A program made the position numbers and the translations under genes. The notes below the pieces were generated by a model. That model made no database searches, was not told where the DNA came from, and saw only the letters and a program-made list of their open reading frames with translations. Below, piece by piece: positions 1 through 11,814 of a stretch of 64,000 nt of DNA. The DNA is taken from positions 44,822,077 through 44,886,076 of the forward strand of contig VDFB02000003.1 in assembly GCA_007258455.2 (NCBI GenBank), read 5' to 3'. How positions within the stretch are numbered: position 1 is the stretch's first letter; each line of letters begins with the position of its first letter. Source of the DNA: Sequoia sempervirens. Taxonomy: Eukaryota; Streptophyta; Pinopsida; Cupressales; Cupressaceae.

Positions 1-1939
1 AGAGGTGGGGGCCCTCTTTTTCTTGCTTTGTTTTCTAGTTTTGCTTTAGGTTTGAATTTTTCCCCTTAAGGGATAAGTTCCTTAGAATTTTGAGTTCACT
101 TCACCTAATTGAATCAATTCCTTATCTGCACTTTAGGTGTCTCAATTTGCAACATCCCAACCTTGGGTTATGCCTCAAACTTGGGTACTTTATGAAAATT
201 TAATCAAGGAATCAATTGGTGCAAGTCTTGGAGAGTTTCAAAAAAATCCTCCTGTGGAAGATTTTCTTGAAGGATTGGCTTTTACTAAATCTACCCTCAC
301 GTAGATTACCTGAGCTATGTGGAGTTCGTGGAATCCTCCTCCTGACGGATCCCCCGAGTGTCTAGACTTTTAGAAAATCTGGGCCCCCATGGATTCCTTG
401 AATCTATCTCTGTGTCATTTCTCTAAGCTTTTGATGGGTCTTGTCAATACATTTATTTCTTTGGAAGGCAAGGTACACAATCATTAATGCTCCTTTTGGG
501 CCTAGTTTATATGCGCTATTCCTATTGTCCACCATTCATTTTAAAGTTGTGCATTTGTTGAAGAGCTCCAAGTGTAGTTTAGTGTGTGATGAGTGCGAAA
601 TAGAAGATTGTTGCTACATTGTTGAATCTTAGGCTAGGGTTTTCAAGTAAAGGCTACACAGTCATTTTCATTTCTTTGGGCTTAAAAGGTAGGGTTTTGT
701 AATCCCTAGTGATTTTGATGAAGTCTATAATTTTTGTCAATGATTAAATGGCGTTTTATCATTGCTTCCATTTTCGTTTGCCGTTTAATTCGATAGCTAT
801 TATTTGAGTTTGTCTCTTTATTTGCATTGATTTCATTCGGTGGTCAATTGTGGATATTCAATGTTTAAATGCGTCAATGAAATTTATTGTGGTGGATTAG
901 ATTATTTAATTCAAACTCAAACCAATTGGGGCATCGTTGTTTACTCTTAAGAGAAAATTAGGGCATCCGAGTTTCTCACATAGCTAGGGTTTAAATCTAA
1001 TGCATCTTGATCTCTTATACAAATACATGTTTGTGCTGAATGAATAATTTACCTACAATGCATGATTGAAGAAGTGATGTTTAAACCCTTGTTGCATACG
1101 TTTGAGCCCTAGTGTGGGTTTGGGAAGAATTTATTGGTCATGCTAAATGTTTTATAGAAGGCTTGATTTTGATTAATTTCATATTGCAATAGACATGTTT
1201 GAATCTAGGCTTATGAAGATAAAACTCTTGAAATCAAATTAAAATTATGAGTTGAGACTTAGTCAAGTTGGTGGGATGGAGAAATAAACAATAAGTTGAA
1301 AGCTCAAAAAAATTTGTTTCTAGCGAAAAAAACCTGAAGAGTGTGCCCTTCGCAGAATCTGCATGGGCATGAATTCTTTGAGTGATTAGATGTTCAGAAA
1401 ATTTGCTAAGTCCCAGATTCTATGAATTCATGGAGGCTCAAAATTCTTGAGGTCTTGAAAATAAAAATCAATGTTCGATATTAACCATAGAAGTGAAGGC
1501 AATGGTGTTCTATGATAGTTAAGGGTGAGATATGACTCTAATCTTGAAAAAATCCCATTCTTTGGAAAATCCATTAGGCCACAGATTTCCCAAGATCCTA
1601 GACCTTCACAGAATCCACCTCTTGACGGATTTCCAGAAATCCTTCCATGACCAAAATCCCTGAAAGTGTGAAAAACCCAAAATTGTTTGGCATGTTATTT
1701 CAGGGGTTTGCAAGTGGCTTTTAATAGTTTCCATAATGATTTTAGATCAATTTGATTCCACATACGTGCTTTATGATTATTCTAATAATGTGACTTGATT
1801 TTGATGGTTGATTATGCTTGGAATTGTGGTAATTATGATCTTTTCTTACCAGATGCAGGTAGAGTCTAGCCAAGGGAAATGATCCAAGATAAAGACAAAT
1901 GAACCTGCTGCAAAGGAGCCCCAAACCAGAGAAGAGAAA
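1..1939 (+). other. Non-coding leader of a decayed retroelement
   Basis: No convincing coding sequence was found: stops are frequent in all frames and the only short frames are of chance length. The stretch lies directly upstream of the gag-like reading frame at 1940 and on its strand, so I infer that it is the untranslated leader, or part of the 5' terminal repeat, of that element. No primer-binding site or LTR boundary could be fixed, and the true 5' end is probably outside the window. Confidence 0.35.
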
Positions 1940-3236
1940 ATGAAGTATGATTTTAAAGGTACTAGGCCTGATTCCAAGATTACTTCAACATGGGGAAAAG
2001 TAAGTGACACCAATATGGGCCATGTGGACTACGGTGACTTCAAGCAGAGGATGTTTGGAAATGCACCTACTAAACTGGCTGAGATCATTACTCACAAAAG
2101 GTTAGCACAAGCTGCAGGGATTCCACCTTCGATGGAATGCCCAAAATTGGTTATGGAATGTGCCAAGCACTATGAACCAAATAAGAGGGTGATTGTTGGC
2201 CCACAAGGAAGGATAATGGAAAACTTGACTAAGGAGTTCATAGTTGGGACCTTCAACATTGAATCACATCAAAAATTGGTGAAAATAAACATAAAGGATG
2301 CAAAGGAATTTTATGAGAAAGATCCTTCTAGGTCTTTGGAATTCATGAATAGTTTCTGGATTGCAAAACCAAAGTCACATTATTCTAAATTTCCCAAACA
2401 GTTACATAGGATTGACTTAAATTGGAGTATAATGATATGATTACCCTTTTGGCTAGAGTAATGGGGTTAGAATAATATTTCATGTTCAAGAATTGGATGT
2501 TCTATGCGATTTCACAGATTGTCAAAGGAATTCACTACCACTGGGTACGTATAATAAGTTATAATCTAGATATGCAATTAAGAAGTGTGGAAGACTCTAA
2601 TAAGTTTACTATGACCTCATATCTTGTAAACTTGCTCGCTGCAAAGAATAAGTACAAAGTTCTAAGTTGTAAAGGAGTTCCTGGCAGGTATAGAATTTGT
2701 GATGTTTACCCACAACTCTAATTCAATACTTCTAATTATAGAAGGATAAATGATGCTTTCCTCATCTACATCACAAGAATGTTGTAGGATTCCCTTCATA
2801 TCAGGATTTCACTAGAGGTCATGGAGCTAATTAGAAGCCTACCCTTCCATTCAAAGTGCCCATTACTGAGGTTGAAATGGTTCATTTTCATTTGTATTCT
2901 CACACAAACAAAGAAAATTTTGATCCACATGGTGTAGCTCAAAAGATGGCTAACCATGAATATAGACACAAAGATCATATTGAGGACTATTGGGCCAACT
3001 GCCATGATGAGTTTTAAGTGGTTAAAAGAAAATGCTCCAAGTTATCTTTGAGGATGATTAGGTTGCATAGGATAGCCAATGTTCTCGATCAAGTGGATGA
3101 TGGAGAGGACCTTGTGCAATACCATGCATATGAGAAATTTCAAAATAAGCCACTCCAAGCTATTAATGGGTCAAAAGATGAGATAGTTGATTTGAATCAA
3201 CTAACTGAGACTGTAATGAGGTACTCCAAACTATGA
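1940..3236 (+). pseudogene. Decayed large gag-like retroelement protein, N-terminal domain
   Basis: Three consecutive pieces in different frames read as one protein: 1940-2440 (166 codons from an ATG), 2482-2721 and about 2770-3236. The first piece contains GDFKQRMFGNAPTKLAEIIT, PPSMECPKLVMECAKHY and VGPQGRIMENLTKEFI. The second continues with WMFYAISQIVKGIHYHW and ends RYRICDVYPQL. I recognise the style as a plant TE-associated protein with no zinc knuckle and no known enzyme domain, but I cannot name a family. At least two frameshifts and several stops break it. It is followed by a charged linker and coiled coil, and no protease, RT or integrase lies between it and the 3' LTR, so the element looks non-autonomous. 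Confidence 0.55.
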
Positions 3237-3239
3237 GTT

Positions 3240-5066
3240 GAGCATAAGATTCTAGATTTGGAGGCAATAGGTACCAAGTTCACTTATGATCTGTTGGGTG
3301 ATTTAGAGTCTCATTTAGAGGAGGAAACATAAGATACTCAAGGTGATACAAATAAACCTCATGAAGGGGAGGACAGAGAAAAACCTGTAGGAGCCAAGAT
3401 AAAGGAAAAGAGCCTAAAAGGAAGCCTGTGGCAAAAGCAAGAAGGCCATCAAAAGAAATAGCTAAAGAAGGTGCTGAAGAAGTTCAACCTTCTAAAAAGA
3501 GGATAATTATTATTGAGGCCTAGAAAATAGCCAAGTCAAAGAAGGCCAAGATATTTGAAGAGGAAACCACTCAAGACAAAGTGGTAGATATAGAGAGTTT
3601 AGGAGAAAAAGAGAAAGTATATGTAAGAAGAACTTCTCCAAAATAAAAGACTCTCATTGTAGAGAATGCTAATAAAATGGTGAAAGAACCTGAAAGGAGC
3701 AGTGAAGAGGCACCTATTGATGATGCTTTAAAGGAAACAAAGAGAATAGTTACAGTAAATAATACTCCTCCCAATTCTCTTATTCAAAATATTCCAATGG
3801 ATGAAGATGTTGTTCATGAGGAAGAGGATGTCTCCAAGAATCCTAAAGAAGAAGAGGAAGATGAAGATGTGCCCATACCCAAAAGTGGGGAGTTAAATTC
3901 TTTCAAGAGATAGTTGGAGGAGAATACTCCAGAGGTACAAAGAAAAGAAACAACATCAGAGGTAACAAAAGAAATGCGTACTCACTCTCCTGTGAAGGAG
4001 CATGTAAATGTATTTGATATAGAAAATAAGGATGAAGGGCAACAAAATCAAGATGGAGATGACAAGAATGCAAAAGATATTGAAGACAACCCATCTGAGG
4101 ATCAACAAGAAAAAAATACTTCTCACGGTGATACCGAAATAGAGTAATCAACTACTCCATAATGGCTAGAAAAGAGGTTAAAATAGAAACCTATCATTAT
4201 AGAGGAAGAGACCCCTGATTGGGACAAGTTTCTTGCAAGTTGGGGTCAACCAAAGGAAAGGAAAAGAGCTAGAACAGTCTCCAAGTTTAAAAGAGATGAG
4301 GCCCAAGTAACATAGTTATCCATATTGCCACCCTTGCAAGTGACAAATACAAGGATGAGGTAAGGACCTCAGATTATAAAGTTGAAACCATTAATCTAGG
4401 TCTGACTACAAAGAAGCAAGAAAAGGAAAACCTTCAAGAATCAATGCAAACAATTTTGAAAAGGTTAGACAGTGAAACCCAAGCCAAGCAAAAGTTGCAG
4501 CAACAATTGAGAGATGTGCAAAAATATGTTCATCATTTGGTCAAACCCTTGCAAGCTTAGACCAATGAAGGGTCTTTATTTTCAAAGGAGCTATTGTCCA
4601 AAGATGAGTGTCAGACATTGAAAAGATGAGATCTTCTCAACAAGACACCCAAGACTAGTTAAATAGTGTAAGCCAAAGTGGAGATGTAATGATTGAAAAT
4701 ATATTGCACATGTATGAAAAGCTATCATCTCTCCTTGAGGACATAGCTCAGCTCATCATCGAGTATCAAACACCAGATGACACTATCATTGCTGAGTTGA
4801 AAAATTTGTTTGAGGTTCCTGTAGAAGTGTTAATTAAAGAAGGTGTCCTTACAATTGATAATACAAGCAAGGCTATGGAGTGGATAGTGACCTTTAATTT
4901 CAAAAATGAGCTTAAGATGAAGGAACTCAAGAAATTATCCAAAGCCCAAAATAAAGTAAAAGAGATATCTGATAGTTACAACACATTTATGGAAATTGTC
5001 ACTGGAAGAAAGAAATTTGGAAAGAAAAAATATGAATGTAGGCCAATTATAGAGGTGGTGGCATGA
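3240..5066 (+). pseudogene. Charged linker and coiled-coil C-terminal part of the gag-like protein
   Basis: This continues the preceding frames. 3677-3913 and 3914-4147 are contiguous in one frame, separated by a single TAG, and are very rich in Glu, Lys and Asp (for example HEEEDVSKNPKEEEEDEDV). After several stops, 4689-5066 encodes 125 residues with a heptad-like pattern (MIENILHMYEKLSSLLEDIA; later ELKKLSKAQNKVKEISDSYN), consistent with a coiled coil ending in a basic stretch GRKKFGKKKY. I infer an acidic linker plus multimerisation region of a long gag-like polypeptide. No catalytic motif is visible. The stops and frame changes mark it as non-functional in this copy. Confidence 0.4.
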
Positions 5067-5452
5067 GGTTTATATTCTAGGTAATGATGGACCGGCGATA
5101 AAGGATCAACTTGAAGATGCTGCAGTTTATATTTCTAATCTGGATAGGCATCAAGGAGTTCATGGCGATTAGGAAAAATCCTTGACTAAGTATGGAGAAG
5201 AAATAAATACAATTAAAACAAGAATTTAATTGATACCAACTCTAGCATAAGCCAACTTGGATGTTGTGCTTTCCAAGGTCCATTCTAACTTTCTAGAAAA
5301 GGAGAAGATAAGGACAAGGAGGATGACCTAGCCTAGCTGCATCGAATAATGTGCATACTCCATCAAGTTTGTTAAGAGGACAAGTCAGCTACATCTTGAT
5401 TTTTGTGCCAACACCTTTTATTAATTGTAAAATGCCTTTGGGGGCCAACTTA
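5067..5452 (+). other. 3' untranslated spacer of the outer retroelement with a G-run
   Basis: There is no open frame. The segment ends in a short G-rich run (TTTGGGGGCC at about 5437-5446) just before the TGTAAT that I take as the start of the 3' LTR, which is where a polypurine tract is expected. Part of it still reads as broken coiled-coil coding (about 5090-5330). Confidence 0.3.
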
Positions 5453-6077
5453 TGTAATATTTTACTGTAGAATTAATTTAGGAGGTTTAAAATGTCAAGG
5501 CTGACCTATCTAGCTGGCCTAATGTAAAACCCTAATTTAATTTCCTCTTAGGATGGCATGATGAGTGCTTCTCTATAAATAGAGACCTCTTCCTCATTTA
5601 TAAAATTAATAGTTGACAATTGCTAGTTGTTGATTCTGTTGTACTTGAGAAACTTGAATTGTTGCAAATTATTAGTGAAGTGAATACAAGTGAAGAAATT
5701 GTCTTTTGGTGCTCTTCTTTGAGTTATTTCATCTGTGCATGGTTCTTGTGTTTCTCGTCTATTATAAGTTCTTTTGAGTAAGCGTTTTATGGTTAATCTT
5801 AGAGCTAGTTGTAGTTCATTTATGTTTATATGATAAAGTGTTTGCGGTGTTGAGGAATCTTCAGTCCATACTTTTAGTGATCTGTTGATTGTGGATTGTT
5901 GTGTAAAGTTAGCCTGGGCCTACTCTATATTGCACTCACTTGTTCAATTGTGAATGTTTGAATATATATTTGAATATTTATAATCTGAAAATCTTTTGAT
6001 TTCTTTGGAGATTGCACTTTCTTTGTGGTACTGTAGATTTGATCTTGGTTAAGCAAGGATTGGTTTTGGAAGATTGG
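5453..6077 (+). repeat. Outer retroelement 3' LTR, left part (interrupted)
   Basis: It starts with TGTAAT after a G-rich tract and contains a strong TATA box at 5574-5580 followed by transcript-like sequence. At 6077 it is cut by the TGTTATG terminus of the gypsy element, and the remainder resumes after 18834. The 5' LTR is not in the window, so both ends are inferred and length is approximate (about 830 bp when the insertion is ignored). Confidence 0.4.
5574..5580 (+). promoter_or_regulatory. TATA box in the outer LTR
   Basis: TATAAAT lies in CTCTATAAATAGAGACC, which is the classic plant LTR promoter arrangement. Transcription would be expected to start about 30 bp downstream, inside the LTR. 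Confidence 0.5.
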
Positions 6078-6734
6078 TGTTATGCCTTGCATCACCACCC
6101 CATTTTATTTTATTTTGGAACAAAATGGGTCACCCCTTTTGTTTTGTTTTGTTCACCTTTGGTTGTTTGGTTGGGTCTTAGGAGTTGTTTGTTTTGCTCC
6201 TAAGTCTGTATTTTGCTCTAGTGGAGGTGGGTCCGAAACCAAATCTAAATACAAAACTCTTTCAAGGTTTCTAGTTTGGATATAGTTCCAACTCCGACTC
6301 TGCCTTCTCTTTTGTTTCTCCTTTGTTCTGTTGGTTGTTTTCAACAAACTCTTGGGTTGGTCAGTCCTCTTGTTTGTTGGTCATTTCCTTGTGTTTTGTT
6401 TGTTTGCTTGCGCGGAAGTGGAACCAGGATTGGAACAGAAGTATGAAATTTCAAGTTTCCATTTTATGTTCCCATCTCGATTCCATCTCCGCTCGTTTCC
6501 TTTCTCATTTTCTTTGTTCCTTTGGGTCGGGTCCGGTGTTCACTTCGGTCCCGCTTCCCTTGTGTTGGTGTGTTTTATTCTTTTCTTTTTGGTCGAGACC
6601 GGATCCAGACCTGGAATCGAACTTCAAACTTTATGAAGTTCCATTTTGGTTTTGTCTCCGCCCCGTCCTCTTGTGTCGTGTTTTGGTCATTGTCCTTTTG
6701 TTGGAACTGGATCGGGAGTGGAAGTTGAATTTGG

Positions 6735-7005
6735 GAACTAACGATTAGTTCTAGTCTAGTTCCTGTTCCGGTCCTGCTTCCGACCTTGTTTTAGTTCTGA
6801 TTCGGTTCCCGTTCTGTTCCCACTTCAGACCCCGTTTTAGTTATGATCTGGTTCCCATTCCATTCCTGCTTCCAACCCTGATTAGTTCTAATCTGGTTCC
6901 TGTTCCGTTCCCACTTCCAACCCCATTTTAGTTCTGATCCGGTTCCCGTTCTGTTCCCGCTTCCGACCCTGTTTTGGATCTTATCCAATTCCGATCTCAA
7001 CCCCA
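6735..7005 (+). repeat. Minisatellite inside the 5' LTR, unit about 50 bp
   Basis: About five degenerate units share the core TTTAGTTCTGATCCGGTTCC followed by CGTTCCGTTCCCACTTCCGA. The stretch is clearly more GC-rich than the rest of the LTR. The homologous array in the 3' LTR is at about 16985-17250. Confidence 0.7.
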
Positions 7006-7294
7006 CCACATGATGAGAAATATCTTTTATGCCTAATACTTCTACGGTTCCGCCTCTGATAGAGGCATAGTTTGATTAAGTAAATATTATCTAACGAGGA
7101 TGGAGAAGGGATTATATGATTGACTAACTTGGATGTTTTGTTCATCTAATATAGGAAGTTGCTGCAGGAATCAAGAAATGTTAGGGGCATCAGATGAGGC
7201 CTCTCAAAGAAGCCAACCAGGTGAAAATTCATGGCAAGGAGTTAGATCGAAGAAGATCAAGGTGGAGCAACTCCCGTATACCTTGAGATAAATT

Positions 7295-7534
7295 ATGCAA
7301 AAGGGAGACGACGGGGAGAATTTATTATTAGATCAGTTTATGGATATCAAGGAGGAGATAAGAACTGCTAGAAAGGAGTTAATCGAGTTAAAAGAGATGC
7401 AAAGGTTGGTTTATGTAGAATTTGAAAGGATCAGATTTGAAGATGATTGGTTGGATGGACCTGATTCAGGTACTCTTCAACAAGTGTTCTCCAGTTATGA
7501 TGAGTACATCCTTGAGCATTCAGTGCAAAAGTGA
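7295..7534 (+). CDS. 79-codon open frame inside the 5' LTR (doubtful coding)
   Basis: It starts with ATG and encodes an acidic, helix-prone peptide (MDIKEEIRTARKELIELKEM; end YDEYILEHSVQK). The same frame is open in the other LTR at 17534-17773. Comparing the two, I count 5 silent base changes against 9 that alter the protein, about what neutral drift gives. I therefore doubt that it is translated now, though the shared frame suggests a captured or ancestral coding segment. Confidence 0.25.
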   Translation: MQKGDDGENLLLDQFMDIKEEIRTARKELIELKEMQRLVYVEFERIRFEDDWLDGPDSGTLQQVFSSYDEYILEHSVQK

Positions 7535-8655
7535 ACTAACTATTTTCACCATACTCAATATCTGCTTTTCTCCTCTTTTTGTGGGTTTTGACATGAGCTC
7601 AACTTTGAGTTTGAGCCATTGGTTTCACTTTCTTCCTGGAATATCTGATTTCTTGTTGGCACAATAGAGTAATTAGCCTTGGAACAAGGGTTCGTGAGTC
7701 CACTTCTGTGTTCAGTTCCAGTTCCATTAATTGTGGATCTTGATTGATAATTGAGAAACTTGTGCATGTGGCACCCTATATGTATTATTAGGTTCTACTT
7801 TGTAAAGGTCAGCTAATTGAAGGAAGATCAGCCACCTGATGATAGAAAATAGAGATTAGATCTAGGATTTCTATGTTTTAGGAGAGAGACTCTAAAAGTT
7901 CAGTAAAACTTGGTTATTTTATAGTTTTTTTCATACATTTTTATGTTATGCTTTTAAAGTTTGGATCTATTTTGATAAGGTTAATGGTACATGATCAATC
8001 CATATGCAAGTGATTTTTGCTGTGCTTAATTGTTTCTTATTTGATGAAAGTCAATAGAAGGAACTGGATTCAAGATTATATCATTGGATTATCTGTGGAT
8101 GAAGTTATCGTATTCATTTGATCTGTGTTTTAGATGATGAGTGAGTGATTTGTTTGAGGAAAGTTTAGTGAATGCTGATGGTATTTGAATTAGCATTATG
8201 GATGTATGTGGTAGCATAGTTTATTCTATGGATTGCATCTTGCTATAGTTGTGGTTAGGTGGGATAAACACTCATTATTGATATGCATGTCTGGATATGT
8301 AAGAATTTTACTCATGTTTCTTTGATTTGAAGCTCTGATTCATCTTTTTCTTTCATTGAACTCCCCCCCCCAACATAGAATAATTGATGCTATGCAGTCC
8401 TATTCCTTATTACTAGCAAAGGTCCCTTGAACATTATAGTTATATCAACCACTGAGTGATATCAACATAATTGAGAACCAATTACCAGGACCTTGGGAGT
8501 TAGGTTACCATGTGTTATCTTTCTCTTTTAGGAGAAATAGAATAGTAATATTTTGTTTAATGTTGTTGTGTTGTTTTGACCCTCAATAGATCTGGCACTA
8601 GAAGGAGGGCCTGAGGAACAAGCTGGCTCGCATTGGGTCATTTTCACTAGATAGG

Positions 8656-10380
8656 TACGAGAGAGTTCGTAGATCTTCTCAAAACCCTGAACCACTTGTT
8701 GAACTCCAAACCCTTGTCAGGTATAGGCCCCGGGCTCGTAGAGTCTTGATCCAACCTTTATCACCACCGCTCACCCCACCTAGGTTTCCATCGAACCCAC
8801 TGGCACCACCTCACCAGCCACTTTCACCCATTCCACAACTTACTCAACTTATATCACCGCCAAGACCTATGGCTTACTTTGTCAATAACCCTTCACCATT
8901 AGGGACTATCCCTAGAGGTATACATGATCTCCCCAAGAACCCAGAGAGGTTCTATCCTAAGTACATGCATGGAGAATCAAGAAGTGCCGAGGAGCACATA
9001 CAGGCATTTAAAGATGCTTGTACTCATGCTCATGTGGCTCATCAGGATGTTGTGTGTAGATTGTTCCCCTATTCGTTGGGAGACATGGCATACAATTGGT
9101 ACCTAAACTTACCCCAAGGCTCGGTTCTAAGTTGGACGGATTTGGAGAATGCCTTTATCAATCAGTTCAGGGTTTATGTAGACCCTGCTATCCTTTACCA
9201 CCAGTTTTCCACAATAAGAAAAGAACACCATGAACCGCTGCCTCTATTCAACACCAGATTCCAAAGAACGTATCGAAGGTTGCAGGATCCTTACCTGGTG
9301 GCTAAGAAAATTTCCATTTTGGAATGCTTAAGGGCTGTGGACCCTTTGAATGGCTTGTTCTTGAAAAGGACATATAATGCTAATGCAACTAATTCTTTGG
9401 CTAAGGTATATCATCTCGCTATCCAGTTGCAACAATAGATAAGTCTGCAATCCGGGAGTCTAGGAGGAGTTCTCCCTCCTATAGGATACCAAGTGTCCAA
9501 TCCACCCCCTTTATTCAATACGGTCCCAGGGATGTCTTATTCCCAATATAGACCCATGTCTGAGTTCCAAGCTTCACCTCCCTTGCCATTTTTTAACAAT
9601 GGTCCCCAGGACTCCTCCCAACAAAATAAAAATTACCAAAATCAAGTTGGAGGATCAAATTCAGTTAATCAATCCTTTGCTGTGAAGACTGTAGAAAGTG
9701 AAAAGACTCTCCAACTAACCAATGAGATGGAGACTCTCAAAAAGACACTATCTCAGATGTCTAACGACATGGTTCAACTTAGACAGAATCCCCCTCACAA
9801 CCAGAACCAAGGTTTTCAGAATCAGGGAGGATATTCTAATCAGGGTGGTTATCCTAACCAAAATCCTAATCAGAATTATAATACCAACCATAACGCCAAT
9901 AGGAATTTCTAGAACCAAAACTCCTCTAATCAAAACTATCAGAATCAGAATAGAGGATACAATCAAAGGTCTAACAACAATAGGCCATGGAATACTGGAC
10001 CCAATAACAGAGGAGTTTCCCACAATTATCAAGCGGGAGATGAAAAGCCGCACACTGCTAATGTGGAAGACCTCAACCTTATGACCAACTGGTGTAGACT
10101 ACATGATACTGCGGTCCATTCCGAGGTAAATTTCCCAGAGATGGAAAAGATGGTTAAGATAGCCCAAGTTGATGCTCCATTCTAGGGTGCATCCAACAAA
10201 TCTGGTGGATCAACGGATACTGCCATGGCATATGATATCTTTGAGGAAGAACTTCCATTTCCCAACCAGGAAGACAATGAAGCAGTAGAAGATGTGTATG
10301 ATGCCCAAGCCTTCCAAACCAAGGGAGGCCATTTCCTTAGAAATAAAAATAGAGGGCCATTCATGACCTCTTCCCCTCCT
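8656..10380 (+). pseudogene. Gypsy gag (capsid and nucleocapsid)
   Basis: One reading frame runs from about 8656 (no ATG survives; a stop lies just upstream) and is cut by stops near 9438, 9912, 10186 and 10443. The 8746-9438 part matches the plant retrotransposon gag fold: IHDLPKNPERFYPKYMHGES, HIQAFKDAC, LFPYSLGDMAYNWYLNLP and WTDLENAFINQF. A Gln/Asn-rich linker with NQGGYSNQGGYPNQNPNQN follows (about 9790-9900). Near 10090-10150 comes WCRLHDTAVHSEVNFPE, which resembles the Cys-His nucleocapsid knuckle of these elements with the last Cys lost. The frame ends at an inversion breakpoint at 10380. Confidence 0.85.
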
Positions 10381-10899
10381 AATAATATCCACATAAGTTT
10401 GGGTCCTTGGATCAGATCCAATCTGTACATGGATATTTTTTAGCTCTCCTACCACATTAACTTCTGTTTTGTCTAATTAGATAACCTTTTTATTTTTTTG
10501 GAGTGGACTCAGACCTAACTTACTACAAATTGAAAATGGCATGACGTTTCCTAATGCCCCAAAATATAGCAAATAGTTGTGTAAATTATTTCCAAAAATT
10601 ATTAAACTTAGCAAGAAAGGTGGAGTACCAGTCTTACCTTTATAGAGTGTTACATTCATATCGTTTGTAGTAGTCACCTTTTCTCTTCCTTTTGACCTAT
10701 CTGCTTTCCCCAAGGCTTTTAACAAAATTTCCTTTTGAGCAAGGCACAATTTCAAAATATCAAAGAAAGACATTGAAGTCTTCTACTTCTGCATCTCTGT
10801 AATGAAATCAAATTCTGAATCATTCCTAACCTGATATTTAGGAATTGAAGGTGAATTACCTCTGTTCTGAGAATCTGATGGTCCCTTTGGTGGTGGTGG
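10381..10899 (-). pseudogene. Gypsy protease segment, inverted relative to the rest of the element
   Basis: Read on the minus strand from about 10899, the segment gives the region that normally follows gag: KTSMSFFDILKLCLAQKEIL, then PPFLLSLIIFGNNLHNYLL, YFGALGNVMPFSICSKLGLS, and finally VVGELKNIHVQIGSDPRTQ. This is the retropepsin-like domain of plant gypsy elements. The usual Asp-Ser-Gly-Ala catalytic site reads Tyr-Phe-Gly-Ala, so it is inactive. The plus-strand gag frame stops making sense at 10380 and the post-protease sequence resumes on the plus strand at about 10945 (IPKTYGMLLSRD), so a block of about 0.5 kb has been flipped within this copy. Confidence 0.8.
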
Positions 10900-10944
10900 A
10901 TTATTATCCGCATTCTGATTTGGCGGGATATTCAAGTCGCAAAT

Positions 10945-11814
10945 ATCCCAAAAACCTATGGTATGCTCTTGAGCAGAGACCTGATGAAAAGTCTTGGTGG
11001 ATATTTATCTTTGGATTTCTCACACATGTGGCTGCCTTGGAAAGGGATAGCAACCCAGATCCAAATTGAAAGTGAGCCTAGGCTCAAACACATGATCACC
11101 GAGTATGATTCCCCTAATGAAGTAGTCTATTTTGAAACCGAGATAGAAGTTTACAAGCAGGAGGAAACCATGACTTTTTCAGTACTTCATTATGATGAAT
11201 CACCCCTTTCAGAGAAAAATGACCCAATGATTACTGTTAATCAACAAGTCCTAATAATGAAATTACAACAGGATAGGCTGGTACTAGGAGAGGAGGTTGA
11301 TATGTGGAGTATGCTACTTTCTAACTGGTGTAGGGTTCATTACCAGAATCATTCTGAGTTAACTTGCCAACCCTGTGTAGATATTTTAAAACATGTCTCT
11401 CAAGTAGAGAAAACTTGTGAATGTCAACCTCAAGCCTCCATTAATGAATTTCCATTTCAAGAAAAGGATGCAACCATCCTTACAAGAGTCGACCTTGCTC
11501 AAAGGGAATCATCTTCTCAACTCGAGTAGACTCAGGTTGTGAGTTTTGAACTACAACTAGAGACCAAGGAATCTCAGTCTTTTCCAATTACACTTACCCC
11601 AGAAACACTTCCAATGCCCAGGGCATTGGCGAAAAAGGTGTTAAATCATGACTCGACTCAAGAGGAGGTTCAAGAATCAATTCCTAAACAAAATTTGAAT
11701 TCAGGAGAATATTCTGGTGAACTGTTCCCCCAGTTACTTTCAAATACTGATGATCAGCACCAGTCCGAGCCACCATATACTTCTGCCAAGCAAAAAATTG
11801 TAAGCTAGAAAAAG
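10945..11814 (+). pseudogene. Gypsy pol: post-protease tail and linker
   Basis: This continues in the gag frame. It opens with IPKTYGMLLSRD and SHMWLPWKGIATQIQIESEP, the conserved stretch after the protease in plant gypsy elements, then a poorly conserved acidic linker of about 250 codons (frame open 10963-11529 and 11539-11808). Stops at about 11527 and 11806 break it. The linker has no recognisable domain and joins directly to the RNase H-like domain. Confidence 0.65.

Larger units (their letters stand above)
6078..8588 (+). repeat. Gypsy 5' LTR
   Basis: This is a 2511-bp direct repeat of 16317-18834 with the same order of landmarks: a TGTTATGCC start, a T-rich tract with ATTTTATTTTATTTTGG, a GC-richer minisatellite, a 79-codon open frame and a CCCTCAA end. 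The primer-binding site should follow at about 8589 (TCTGGCACTAGAAGGAG). I cannot match it to a particular tRNA by eye. Confidence 0.88.

Noticed and set aside
6323..6748. Plus-strand 141-codon and 101-codon frames in the LTR (also 16562-16987)
   Set aside because: They are Phe/Trp/Cys/Leu-rich translations of a T- and G-rich LTR segment open in two frames at once, with no domain and no constraint.
9748..10053. Minus-strand 101-codon Ile/Val/Leu-rich frame, resembling a membrane protein
   Set aside because: It is the antisense shadow of the Asn/Gln-rich gag linker.
10963..11069. Alternative frame start 10845-11069 (MKVNYLCSENLMVPLVVVDY)
   Set aside because: It runs through the inversion breakpoint and overlaps the real post-protease frame that carries SHMWLPWKG.
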